From Hysterium pulicare CBS 123377 (taxonomy: Eukaryota > Ascomycota > Dothideomycetes > Hysteriales > Hysteriaceae): a DNA stretch of 64,000 nt. This document shows positions 33,706 to 43,873 of the stretch, one piece after another (the first letter of the stretch is position 1; every line of letters starts with the position of its first letter). The translations under genes were made by a program, and so were the position numbers. Below the pieces are notes generated by a model. It ran no database searches. It worked only from the letters and a program-made list of their open reading frames with translations, and was not told where the DNA came from. The stretch lies in NCBI GenBank assembly GCA_000467715.1, contig AJFK01000065.1, positions 62,001 through 126,000 of the forward strand, given 5' to 3'.

Positions 33706-35487
33706 ATGGCCGCCTATCAAATTATTACTTTTGAGGAGCTCGCTAGCACACTTACCGAATTGCAAGAGCCCATCAAATGTATTGCCTCAATCGACCACTC
33801 TCGTTGCACTGTCGATATCGAACTAAATACACTGGAAGCAACTTCTGCTATCTCGCAGTTGTTTTTCGGAAGTCTTCCTCGAATATCGGAAGGGATCCTA
33901 GAACAAGCTATCCGGCTCTGTCTATGCAAGGACCATGGCGTGGAAGACTACCTAGAAGAATGCGTGCGGAGCTGTATGGCTACTCAATCACGACAAGAAA
34001 TAGAAGAGGCCAGGGGAACCAATACTTTTGAAGTTCCCATAACAATCAGCAGTGATGATGAATCGGAATCTGAGTATGGTGTAATAGAGTCCACCAACCA
34101 CAGATCAAGAACGCCCGTGGATTTGCCCCATCGAATAGAAGGCCCAATCCGATCAACATCACCCGCGCCCTCGTACGGTTCGAATGCTAGCCAGGTTTCC
34201 GTCAATGGTTCAGAACAAACTACGGAGCCATCGAGCTCGAACCCAACGGAAACGATGGACAGACGTTTCCAGCCATTACATGGCACATACGATGGATGTA
34301 GGCCAATACGATTTGGAAGTGCTAGTACCTCCAGTACCGGAGGGCTTCTTAGACCACAGGTACGACACACAAGAGCCATTAGTGCCCCAACCACTCCTTC
34401 TGGGCCTTATCGTACAAACCGTCCTGGTCCAAAACGGGAAGCGGTGTCCGAACAGAACTATCGTTTCAGGAAACGAGCCCGCCAGGAACAGCCATCTCCA
34501 ACTCGCTCCGGCAGGCGAGGCATCGAAACATCAGTCCATAATGCCATATCGCAGATCTTAGAGGTTCCAGGTAGCTTTGGGGACACTGATGCAGAATCAG
34601 GAACGCTCCCAGGATCCGACATAGACTCGGACCAGTCAGATGGGCAAACGATGATGGTTGATCAGGAGCACGACCCTAGAGTGCGCTTACCACCAGCTTC
34701 ACCTGATCCAAGAAAAGCTAAACCTGCACAATCCATTGACGACGACCTAAAAAAGAAGATGAGAAAAAAACTATCCGAAATGGGCACAGTTTATGTCTTC
34801 CGTGATACAAACCCGGTATTTTCTCACCTTCTGAAAATCGGCATGACAAAAAAAGAAATTACAGACCGCAAAAAGGAAATCCAGAGAACTTGTAACCTCA
34901 AGCTCCAATATGAATTCAGCTCATTGCCGTTTCGAGGCTACAAAAGAGCGGAAAGGCTCATTTTGGCGGAACTTGACAATTTTCGTGCGGACGACGCGCC
35001 TTGTTCGAATCCCAAATGCCGTAAAAGGCACCAGGAATGGTTCGACGTTTCTGAAGATCTGGCTCGTAGAACGATAGATAGATGGGTAAATTTCATGCGG
35101 CAAGATCCGTACGCAGAAGCCAACCAACTAGGGCAGGAATGGATCGATAAACTGAACGAAAAACCAAATCCCGAAAGAGATGAGCCTCCCGACGCTCATG
35201 AGCTTCGGTGGCAGCGTTGGGCTTTCGTTGAACCTCCATCTCCAATAGCGTACTGGATGAATGCTATCCGGCATTGCATGTATGCTCTTTTAATTTGGGC
35301 CCAGGATCCAATATGGAGACGTATTTGGCTCTTGTGTTGGCAGTTTTCTAGTATAATCGCTTGGTCTATCAACGTATGGAGAGAGAAAGATACCGGATTT
35401 TGGGGTGTTTTATGTGGGATTCTAGGGGTTCATGTTCTCGTTCTCATCCTTTTTCTGTCCTTTCGGTTTATCTGTTATGGTAAATAG
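33706..35487 (+). CDS. T5orf172/GIY-YIG-like domain protein with C-terminal membrane anchor
   Basis: Single exon of 593 aa; the start is at CCACCATGGCC. Residues 1-100 are a helical N-terminal region (YQIITFEELASTLTELQEPI). Residues about 105-350 are Ser/Pro/Arg-rich and disordered. Residues about 358-465 match the T5orf172 family, a GIY-YIG relative: GTVYVFRDTN, HLLKIGMTKKEITDRKKEIQ, YKRAERLILAELDNFRADD and a Cys/His element (APCSNPKCRKRHQEWF). The last 70 residues contain two hydrophobic stretches (WLLCWQFSSIIAWSINVW; GVLCGILGVHVLVLILFLSF). Proteins with this domain are expanded in filamentous fungi and mostly uncharacterised. The membrane anchor next to a supposed nucleic-acid-related domain is odd. 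Nuclease activity is not implied. Confidence 0.82.
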   Translation: MAAYQIITFEELASTLTELQEPIKCIASIDHSRCTVDIELNTLEATSAISQLFFGSLPRISEGILEQAIRLCLCKDHGVEDYLEECVRSCMATQSRQEIEEARGTNTFEVPITISSDDESESEYGVIESTNHRSRTPVDLPHRIEGPIRSTSPAPSYGSNASQVSVNGSEQTTEPSSSNPTETMDRRFQPLHGTYDGCRPIRFGSASTSSTGGLLRPQVRHTRAISAPTTPSGPYRTNRPGPKREAVSEQNYRFRKRARQEQPSPTRSGRRGIETSVHNAISQILEVPGSFGDTDAESGTLPGSDIDSDQSDGQTMMVDQEHDPRVRLPPASPDPRKAKPAQSIDDDLKKKMRKKLSEMGTVYVFRDTNPVFSHLLKIGMTKKEITDRKKEIQRTCNLKLQYEFSSLPFRGYKRAERLILAELDNFRADDAPCSNPKCRKRHQEWFDVSEDLARRTIDRWVNFMRQDPYAEANQLGQEWIDKLNEKPNPERDEPPDAHELRWQRWAFVEPPSPIAYWMNAIRHCMYALLIWAQDPIWRRIWLLCWQFSSIIAWSINVWREKDTGFWGVLCGILGVHVLVLILFLSFRFICYGK

Positions 35488-35866
35488 GCCACGGCGGGTG
35501 GGTCTGCGCCTACGACCTTCTTTACTACCAGCCTACAAAGTTGATTTAGACTCTGTACAAAGCTTGAAAGCAAGTTTCCATCCTTCAGGTTATTCGGGGA
35601 GTATTATATGGAATAGGCACTTTTCAGACTTGTACCGCCAAGGGGCTTCGCAGTACGACGAATTATGACACCCCATGTGCTATCCGTCACATAGAAAAAG
35701 GTGACGTGAGAGAACTACAGAGTCTCAACAGAAGCACCGCATCTATCATATCATTTCTGATAATTTCTGCATCTCTGCAATTTTTCTAGTATTCTTATCT
35801 CTGTCAAGGAACCAGAACAAAACGGAACTCTCTCACGAAGTACATACAGGAGACGACTCACGAGAC
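35488..35866. other. Convergent intergenic
   Basis: 3' flanks of converging genes; nothing else seen. Confidence 0.5.
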
Positions 35867-36465
35867 CTAGCAATGTGTAGGCCCCGCACAGATCTGCCTC
35901 ACATTCTGCGGCGGAAAGTCATCGACTATCCACACCGTGCAATTCTTGTCTCCGGAGTTCGTTACAACGCAATTCAGGGGGGCGACCTCGTGACGTGTCG
36001 TCGACATGAAGTGTTTCCTGTCGCAAGTGGTCAGCACCCACAGATCCCCGACTGGCAAGAGCATCTAAATAAAATTATCACTCACCCGTCGCACTCCCAA
36101 TTATCCACAATCTCCAAGTCACTCCCACCCCCACTAGCGGTCGCACCGTCATCGCTCAAAACAGTGAACGAAACGTCGTTGCCTCCACCGCATGGGTAGG
36201 AGTCACTGGGATCAAAAACATCGGACTGTGCTGTGCAGTCGACCATTTTACCAATCTTCTGGGGGTCAAAGTAGGTCGTAAAGGTGAAGCTGATTGCAGC
36301 CTTATGGGCATCGAGGTAGTTAAAATCAGTGATTGTGTACACCAGTGGCGTGCAATGGGCCGTGGTGTTAGAGTTGCGGGTGCTAACGGCTGAGCTGAGG
36401 GTGAGGGTTGGGAGGAAGAGGAAAAGGCGATAGAGTAGTGGGAGGGTGGGGAGGTGATGATACAT
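35867..36465 (-). CDS. Small secreted Cys-containing protein, unknown
   Basis: A signal peptide at the start (MYHHLPTLPLLYRLFLFLPT, then LTLSSA) is followed by a beta-rich secreted-type domain: CTPLVYTITDFNYLDAHKAA, then ISFTFTTYFDP, SDSYPCGGGNDVSFTVLSDD and LEIVDNWECD. A GTGAGT donor follows WECD. Joining to an acceptor only 34 bases downstream (CCAG) keeps phase and continues VGDLWVLTTCDRKHF, then EVAPLNCVVTNSGDKNCTVW, with a stop at 35867. Without splicing the protein would end at WECDG (stop at 36082). The overall plan (a signal peptide, about 150-190 aa, paired Cys) is that of many fungal small secreted proteins. No named family is certain. Confidence 0.6.
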
Positions 36466-37500
36466 TCTGAGCTGCTTTGAAAGAGATCGCGTGTGCTCGG
36501 GAAAGTAGACCGACGATAATTAGGGAGATGACGAAGGAGAGTCGAGGCTTATATATAGGGGCTCGAGAAGTAAAATCCAGTATAGTGCTCCGGAAATTGG
36601 GATGATTCATTCTAATAAAGTAAATGACGTATCTAGAAGCTGAGACAGATATTGATGATTTTTCCTCTCAACGTACCTACGTAGTATGGCAGCCATGCTT
36701 TTTAACGATCTTGTGCTACAGAGCAATGCAGGAGCACCCACGGCCACACCGCTTTTTCCTGTTTCAAGCTGAAGACTTAGAGTTGCAATTGCCCTTTGTG
36801 AGTCGCCCATGTGCGTCCATAAGCTATCAATCGGCACAGAACGTTTCCGTACGCGACCGCCTCAAAGTTTCACTGGGAACTGCTAGGAACTAGTAGCGTA
36901 AATGGCGTGGTGGCATGTTGGCAGGGGGCGAAGGTTGCAGCCCAAGTGTGAAATGGACATAGACGTTGCTAACAGTGATACATCGAAAATGTTCAATGTT
37001 TCTTCGTACTTCCGAGTTATGTTCGATGTCTGGCCGTCGATTGACCACTGTGGCCCGGGTTTGTGTCACCATCACACTTTGCAGACATTGCTCCTGCTAG
37101 CGCATTTCTGAATGCATGACAATAGACTGGCCGAAGGCTGAATGCAGACTTTGCTGTCAATAATTCTGGTGCCACGTTTAAACTTTGAATTTTAACTAAG
37201 GCCTTACGAGGCTGACGTGCACGTGGGATTACCTGTCTTGTGCTGCTAATGCATCACGTGTTGATGATGGATCATCGCTGGGGGGACACATAGAAAGAAC
37301 CCAGCTGAAGCCTATCCCTTCAATGCAACCCCCATAGAGATTTCGGATTGTGGGAACAGTGTCAGCGTAGAACCTGGTATAACGTCTCACAGTTTTCATA
37401 CCGCAGTTGCGTCTGGTTTGGATGTTCCGGACCAGACACTGTGATAATGAAGGGCAGCTTAGTTTGTGCGCGCCTGCTTGAGAGTCGCTGACTTAGGGTC
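36466..37500. other. Intergenic
   Basis: Promoter of the small secreted protein on the left and 3' flank of the MFS gene on the right. No convincing coding sequence; ORFs of 60-90 codons are unsupported. Confidence 0.5.
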
Positions 37501-39398
37501 CTATCTTATGGCTTCTTTTTTTGCTTCCGTTCGGAGCCTTCGCTCTTCTCGCCAACCTGGACCCCGTTTGAGAAGTATGAACAGAATTGGGCTTGTGAAA
37601 AATACGACCCCGGCAATGAAAGTGAAACACCATCCTCTGCCCATGGCATTGAGCATGATGTTAATTATGGCGGTGCCCGCAGCTCCAAAAAGGCACCTTA
37701 CAAGGTTGTTTGCTGCAGTTGCCGTGGCAGGGCTGAGAGGGTAATAGTCCACAAGCATGACGCTCATACAATTGAAGCCGCCGGTAAGGAACGCTCCCAT
37801 GAGAAAATGAAGAACCAGAGGTGCGGCAAGTGGAGCATTCACCTGCACAACCCATCCGTAGCAGAGCAAAGCTGCATCGCCAACGATCAGGAATGGCACT
37901 GCAATCTCAAGACGAGCGCGTTCGAGAGGAAATTCTGAAAGATTATCTCCGCGTTTGCGATCAATCCTAAAATTGATCTTCTTAGCAACGCGGCGGTAAT
38001 TCCAGTCCATGAGTCGACCAGCTGTCATTGGGGCACAGAGAGCGCCAATACCGAAAGGGATGAATGAAAGGCCAATTTGAAGGTCGTTGAAACCATACAT
38101 CTGTTCAAAGAGATACGGTGCGGAAGCGATTACATCGTAGAAAGCCGTGTAAACGAGACTATTATAAAACAGAAGGAGGCCAACGTCTTTCTGGAATATC
38201 ACACGGAGAGTTGATAACGGGTTTGGAAAGCGAAGCTTGCGCTCCTTCGCCAATTCAGCTTGAGCAGCTTTTTGTTCGTCACGAGAAGGGGTTCGAGTCA
38301 AGTCGTTAACTGTCTTCCTGGCTTTGCGGATCTCCAACCAATTCAAAAGGGACATATTCCAGCCCTGAGGAGGGATGCTTCCGTTTCCAACAACATTCCT
38401 TGCGGTTTCCGGAAACGATATGAGGAAAGGGGCAAGATAAATAGTGACCATGATTACTAGGAACCAAAATATCGAGCGCCATCCTAAGAATTGGGAGAGA
38501 AGACCTCCTATTACAGGGGCTAAAGCTGGAGCAATCATTGGACCCTGTGCACGACGTTCAGATATTGCATGATGATGCGGGGAAGCTTCTTACGCTTGTA
38601 GCATAACCCATCCATGTGCCTCTTTCCGCACTAGTCGCAATATCAGCGACTGACTCATTATTAGAAGTTTCCTTGCATACTGAAGGAGATACACTAAGCT
38701 TACCTACACCATTTGCCAAGGCAACTGTAGCACTGCTTCCGGAGCTTTGCATACACCTGAGCACAAAAAGGGCAGTATAGGAGCTCTGAAGCGCCAAACC
38801 TATGTTGGCTCCAAGATATATGATGAAACCAATAGCAAAAGCCGGCCTTCTTCCCCTGTCCGTAAAGTGAGTAATCATCCGAGGTAGACGAGAAAGAAAT
38901 GAGAGATTACATAGAATCGCTTAGGTCACCGAAGATAGTCGGTGCCAGTCCTTGAAAGATCATATATGATGTGAGCGTCAAGTTCATGACAGTGCTTGAT
39001 ACATTGTAGTCTCGAGCAAGCTGGGTGAGAGCTGGAAAATAGATGTTTGCGGACAAGGGCGAAAAGAAAGCTCCCCAGGCTACGAGGAACACAATGTACT
39101 GTTTCTTTTTCCTACTAAATACAGAATGTGGAGGTGTGCGAGACTTTACGGTTGATGAAGCTTCTAGATCCGGTGCCTTTTCTTGCTCCGCTTGGATTGC
39201 GTCCAGTGATGAATCTGGGGTTGCTAGGCGGGATCCATGGCCATCTTCGTGCTTCTTTTTCTCCGCTGTGATGTCTGCAGGTAGGACTGCTAAGGTGTCT
39301 CTAGTAGCATCTGCTAGGGTGCTCGTTGGAACATGCTCTTCTTCGTCACGGTCGTGGACACTTCTGAGGCCATTCAAGCTCTGGAATTGCTTAATCAT
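37501..39398 (-). CDS. MFS drug:H+ antiporter, DHA1 QDR-like
   Basis: Plasma-membrane multidrug or polyamine/amino-acid exporter family. The N-terminal 105 residues are cytoplasmic and charged. Helix 1 begins KKKQYIVFLVAWGAFFSPLS, followed by the QDR-type signature ANIYFPALTQLARDYNVSST. Next come YMIFQGLAPTIFGDLSD, then after an intron RRPAFAIGFIIYLGANIGLA (the RGRRP-like loop), ADIATSAERGTWMGYATS, and GPMIAPALAPVIGGLLSQFL, then GWRSIFWFL, which is antiporter motif C. A long cytoplasmic loop separates helices 6 and 7. The C-terminal half includes DYYPLSPATATAANNLVRCL and ends in a basic tail. Four exons; introns lie near 38539-38592, 38640-38702 and 38879-38910, all in phase. Substrate is not predictable. 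Confidence 0.9.
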
Positions 39399-39931
39399 CT
39401 GTGTGTAAATGTAGGAATATACGAGAGTTTGAGCGACTTGTTTATGACAGTAAGAAAGAATGGAAGGAAGATATATAGCTCACGACGCTGGTTTATTCCC
39501 AGCGATGCTATCTCATGGCGACATCGGAACCCATCTTGAAGTGGGGATAGAGAATTTCCAGACAATGCTTTCATTGGAAGGTTTGGCTTCATACGCGGGA
39601 GGATGTTGCCGCCCTTTGCCGCTTTGCCGCTATCTCTGTTACAGTGTTGCTAAATGTATCTATCTGTCAAATGCGTTTATCATGATCGGGATATGATCCA
39701 GTCGCTTCGACGAACGTGAACAACGGGAAGAAAGATGATGGTGCCAGGACAGGCTTCTTCGAGAGAATGACTGTTGTTACAAGACAACCAAACTGTGAAT
39801 TGGTCGGGATAAGTGATTCGGATGTCAGACGGTAACCCGAACGCTAGTGGTAATTTATCCCTCGGCATGGTTACGTAGGTAGCGCCGTGTCCTCGTCGTC
39901 GAGTTCGCAATATTAAGATGCAGCAACAACC
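39399..39931. other. Divergent promoter region
   Basis: Shared upstream region of the MFS gene (minus) and ufe1 (plus). No other feature was recognised. Confidence 0.5.
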
Positions 39932-41116
39932 ATGGAACTTACCTCCACCTTCAATGAAATTTTGAAAAGCCATGATGCCCATCAGGTTGAGCCGTATCAA
40001 CTCCGACTACAGGATCTAGAAGAATTCCTGAAGGAGGCCTATCGAATCGTAGGAACCCGTTACAAGTCCAAATCCTGTCACGCTTAATTAACGAGCAACC
40101 AGCGCGCACATATTGCAGAGCTTCACACATATCTTCATTCAATACGCCAATCTTACCTTTCAACTGCTCATCCTCCCCGTCGGAAGCAAGTCACACGGAC
40201 TAATTCAAGTGGTTCACTGCCCGGTCCAGACAAAGAGAAGAAATACTTGACCGATACTCAAAGGACGGAAATTGATGCCCAGGCGAAACAGTTGCTACGA
40301 GAGCTCAATGCTGCAATTGAAGATCTGTCAGCTGCTGAAGAGCTCCGTCAGAGAACGGAATCAGCGTTCGCACTGAAGAAACGGGCAAGGCAAGGTCTAG
40401 GAGCACTCGGGCGATGGGCAGCTGGTGGGGCAATCACGGCGAAGAGCCCTGATGAGGAGCTTGAAGAAGCGAAGGCGAATACTATCAAAGTACATCGGCA
40501 AAGCATAATATGGTATTTACGACGACAGCTGGAAGAATGTGGTCGATTTCAGAGTTCCATGATGGAAATCCGAATAACGCGGGAGGTGGAAAAGAGCAAG
40601 AGTGTATTGTACAAGGCACGGGGTGCCATGGGAGCTTCAGACAGCTATGGAGGGGCGAATGGAGGATCCAGTAGAGGCATGGACTATCGAGCAAACGCAT
40701 CAACAACGCTCGGTGCAGATCGCAATGAAGTGGAGCAACAGCTTAGTCCAGAACAGCTACAACTCTTCGCGCAAGAGAACCAGGACATGCTGAAGCATTA
40801 CGAGGACACATTAGATCAAGTGAGGTACAGTAATGCCGAGCAAGATGCTATCGTGCACAGCTAATTGAAGCATAGGACCGCGGAGAGGTCACTGTTAGAG
40901 ATCTCTGGGTTACAGACAACACTAGCAAACAATCTCACGATTCAAGCTGCTCATATTGACCAACTTGTAGAGGATTCATATCTCACTACAGAGAATGTGG
41001 GCAGCGGAAACAAAGAGCTTAAACGAGCGTCAGAGAGGAAGAGCACAGCTCGCATGGTGTTCTATGGGACAAGCATATTCTGCCTTACGCTTGTGATATG
41101 GGACTTCTTCATATAA
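39932..41116 (+). CDS. ufe1: ER SNARE Ufe1 / syntaxin-18
   Basis: ER t-SNARE (Qa) for retrograde Golgi-to-ER fusion; partner of Sec20, Use1 and the Dsl1 tether. Exons 39932-40048, 40103-40824 and 40876-41116 give 359 aa in phase. The start MELTSTFNEILKSHD and the early EFLKEAYRI match the family N-terminus. The SNARE motif starts LSPEQLQLFAQENQDMLKHY and continues TAERSLLEISGLQTTLANNL with the zero-layer Gln, then TIQAAHIDQLVEDSYLTTEN. A tail anchor (MVFYGTSIFCLTLVIWDFFI) ends at the stop, as expected for an ER tail-anchored protein. A Gly/Ser linker of about 30 residues precedes the SNARE motif. The COPI subunit at the left edge acts in the same route. Confidence 0.9.
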
Positions 41117-41710
41117 AGTACACTATATAGAGTCGCTAGCGGCAGCATTTAACGAACTGTCCTTGCATTCACAGCACGTGTGGCCTGCAAGTTGGTGCAG
41201 GTGGGCATCTTAGCTAAGTGGCATAGTAATATGCATGTGGCTTGCTGCACAGCAAAGGTGGTGGAGAGATAAAGAGCAGACACCCTGGCGGCTCCCAACT
41301 CGGTGTCACATTCTGTTCCATCCCCAGATGTCCGAATAGCTCTGGCAGCCCGAGGCTTGTAAAGGACGTGGTCCTATCCATATTATCTTGGACACGGTCC
41401 AAAATGGATACCTCGGTTCTGGTGGAAGGGAAGGCTTCTCTGGCCCCGATCCGACCCAACATGCCTTTTCAACAGCGCCAGACCTGAAGACATGGCGTCT
41501 TTCTCTCCTTCATTGCTCCCCATCAAAGTCCCCTCGCCGTTCGCTCCACTTGCCCGCCCGCGATCCGTGCCATTTCCCCCAGCATTTCGGGGGTGCATCG
41601 TCCTAGCCTGACTCGCCGCAGCGTTGGAGCCGAGTGAACGCTCCTGTGTGGCTTGACAAGGCGGTGTGTCGCTTCACAGAGAGCAAACAGAGAGCTGGTC
41701 AAGAATTATC
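41117..41710. other. Intergenic: promoter of aspartate aminotransferase
   Basis: No gene is seen. The frame of the aminotransferase stays open somewhat upstream of 41711, but without an ATG. Confidence 0.5.
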
Positions 41711-43175
41711 ATGCCAAACTCACCCAATTCCTCCCCCTCCACCTCCACCTCAACATCGACAGCCCGACTGTCGCAGATTTCCTCCCACGTTACTCCAACC
41801 ATGTCACCAACAGCCTTCCGGGCCGATGTCGTGCCTCAAGCTCCAGAGGATCCTCTGTTTGGGCTGATGGCAGCTTACCGCAGAGACACTTCCGAACAGA
41901 AGGTAGATCTGGGCATCGGAGCTTACAGAGACGACAATGCGAAGCCATGGGTCTTGCCGGTGGTCAAGATGGTAAGTTCGAATATCAGTGAGCTTCGACG
42001 CACGACATGGCTTCAACGTGCTGACAAAGACTGCTTGTGTAGGCAGATGAGACTCTTCGCAAGGACCCCAACCTCAACCACGAGTATCTCCCAATCGCAG
42101 GCCTTGCAGAGTTCACGACTGCCTCCCAAAAACTAGTCCTTGGTGCCGATAGCCGTGCAGTTACGGAGAAACGTGTAAGCTAAACACCTCCATCGTGGCG
42201 GGACAACAGCTCACTCAACTCTACAACCAGGTGACAAGCCTCCAAACCATCTCAGGAACCGGTGCTGTGCATCTAGGTGCTTTATTTCTCTCTAAATTCT
42301 ACAAACCCAAGACCGAGCGCACCGTGTACTTCTCAAGTCCGACATGGGTCAACCACAATCAAATCTTCAGCAACGTTCACCTACCCTTCAAGAACTATCC
42401 ATATTTCTCGGCCAAAACAAAAGGCCTAGATTTCGAGGGCATGGTCGACTCGATCAAGGAAGCACCAGAAGGCAGCGTCATCCTCCTTCACGCCTGCGCT
42501 CATAACCCAACCGGAGTCGACCCAACTGAAGAACAATGGAAGGAGATTTGCAAGGTCATGCAGGCCAGGAAGCATTTTCCTTTCTTCGACACCGCCTACC
42601 AAGGGTTTGCCTCCGGCGACTTGAACAAAGATGCCTGGGCAATACGATATTTTGTGGAACAGGGTTTCGAGCTCTGTATTGCTCAGAGCTACGCAAAGAA
42701 TTTCGGTCTTTACGGCGAGCGTGCTGGCTGCTTTCATTTCGTCACAAGTCCAGCATCTGATGCTGAAACCACCATCGCCAGGATCGCTTCACAACTAGCC
42801 ATCCTGCAGCGTTCGGAAATCAGCAATCCCCCAGCATATGGAGCTCGTATTGCGTCGTTAGTCCTCAATAACCAGAAGCTCTTCGCACAGTGGGAGGAAG
42901 ACCTCCGCACAATGTCCGGCCGCATCATTGAGATGCGGAAGGCGTTACGGAGTAGGCTTGAGGAATTGGGCACTCCGGGCACTTGGAACCACATCACAGA
43001 CCAGATCGGCATGTTCAGCTTCACTGGTCTGAATGAAAAGCAAGTGTCAAAACTTAGGGAGGATTCACACGTCTACATGACGAAGAATGGTCGTATCTCG
43101 ATGGCTGGTCTGAACACGAAGAACGTCGATTACTTTGCTAAGGCAGTAGATAAAGCTGTCCGTGAAACACAGTAA
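41711..43175 (+). CDS. Aspartate aminotransferase, cytosolic type
   Basis: PLP-dependent enzyme that interconverts aspartate + 2-oxoglutarate and oxaloacetate + glutamate. Exons 41711-41971, 42043-42174 and 42231-43175 give 445 aa in phase. ATG 41711 (MPNSPNSSPSTS) adds a Ser/Thr-rich leader of about 30 residues; ATG 41801 (MSPTAFRADVVPQAPEDPLF) would give a classical cytosolic start. Family landmarks: KVDLGIGAYRDDNAKPWVLP, NHEYLPIAGLAEF, LQTISGTGAVHLGA, HACAHNPTGVDPTEEQW, FPFFDTAYQGFASGDL, the PLP-lysine motif AQSYAKNFGLYGERAGCF, and GMFSFTGLNEKQV. All catalytic landmarks look intact. Whether the longer leader alters targeting (mitochondrial or peroxisomal) is open; the C-terminus (VRETQ) is not a PTS1. 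Confidence 0.92.
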
Positions 43176-43873
43176 ACTGTGTTCCGGAGCTGTTTGTTAC
43201 CAATGAACTGGTTCGGGACTTGGAGACAAATGACTTGGTTCAGCCGGGCGTTGGTCAACCCTTTACCGGTTCACTGCATTGGCTCAGGACGGGGGAGCGA
43301 TAGAAATGAACATGTACAATTCACAACCTTCAACCGACTTCTCTCTCTCTCTCTCCTGTATGTCAATTTCGTTGTCTATATTGTGTACGACCGATCTTAT
43401 TAAATGACTGGCTGTCGCCCTTCCACCCTTAACTCATCATGCAAGCCTGTAAGTCTGTTGGTGGACAAACTGTCAATGGCCTTTCGCTGCAGGGTCCATT
43501 CCAACTGCTTAACTTACCTATCCAACGGAACACAGCCGACACTTAACACTAACTTCTTTCGGCAAGCCGGCACTGGGTGGAAGATGAGGCGGAAGGCAGA
43601 CCTCAGATCTATCGGCCGGAATGATTCCTCCGGGGCGGAACACCAATTCTGACGGCCACAGATGCGAGTTCCAAGCAAACACATTGTAGGTACGCATGGT
43701 TCGTAACCGTGTTATGACTGAATTGAAAGGGTATAGAGCTAAATACGAATGTCCACTATCCACAAACGCCTCATCCAGATCCCATGTCTACCTTGGACAC
43801 AACGATAGTATATCTGTAACAAACTCCTCATAAAGAAGCCCGTAGCCGTAGTATAACCATAACATAGAAAATT
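43176..43873. other. Convergent intergenic with short CT repeat
   Basis: 3' flanks of two converging genes. A perfect (CT)n run lies at about 43339-43355. No gene is seen. Confidence 0.5.
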
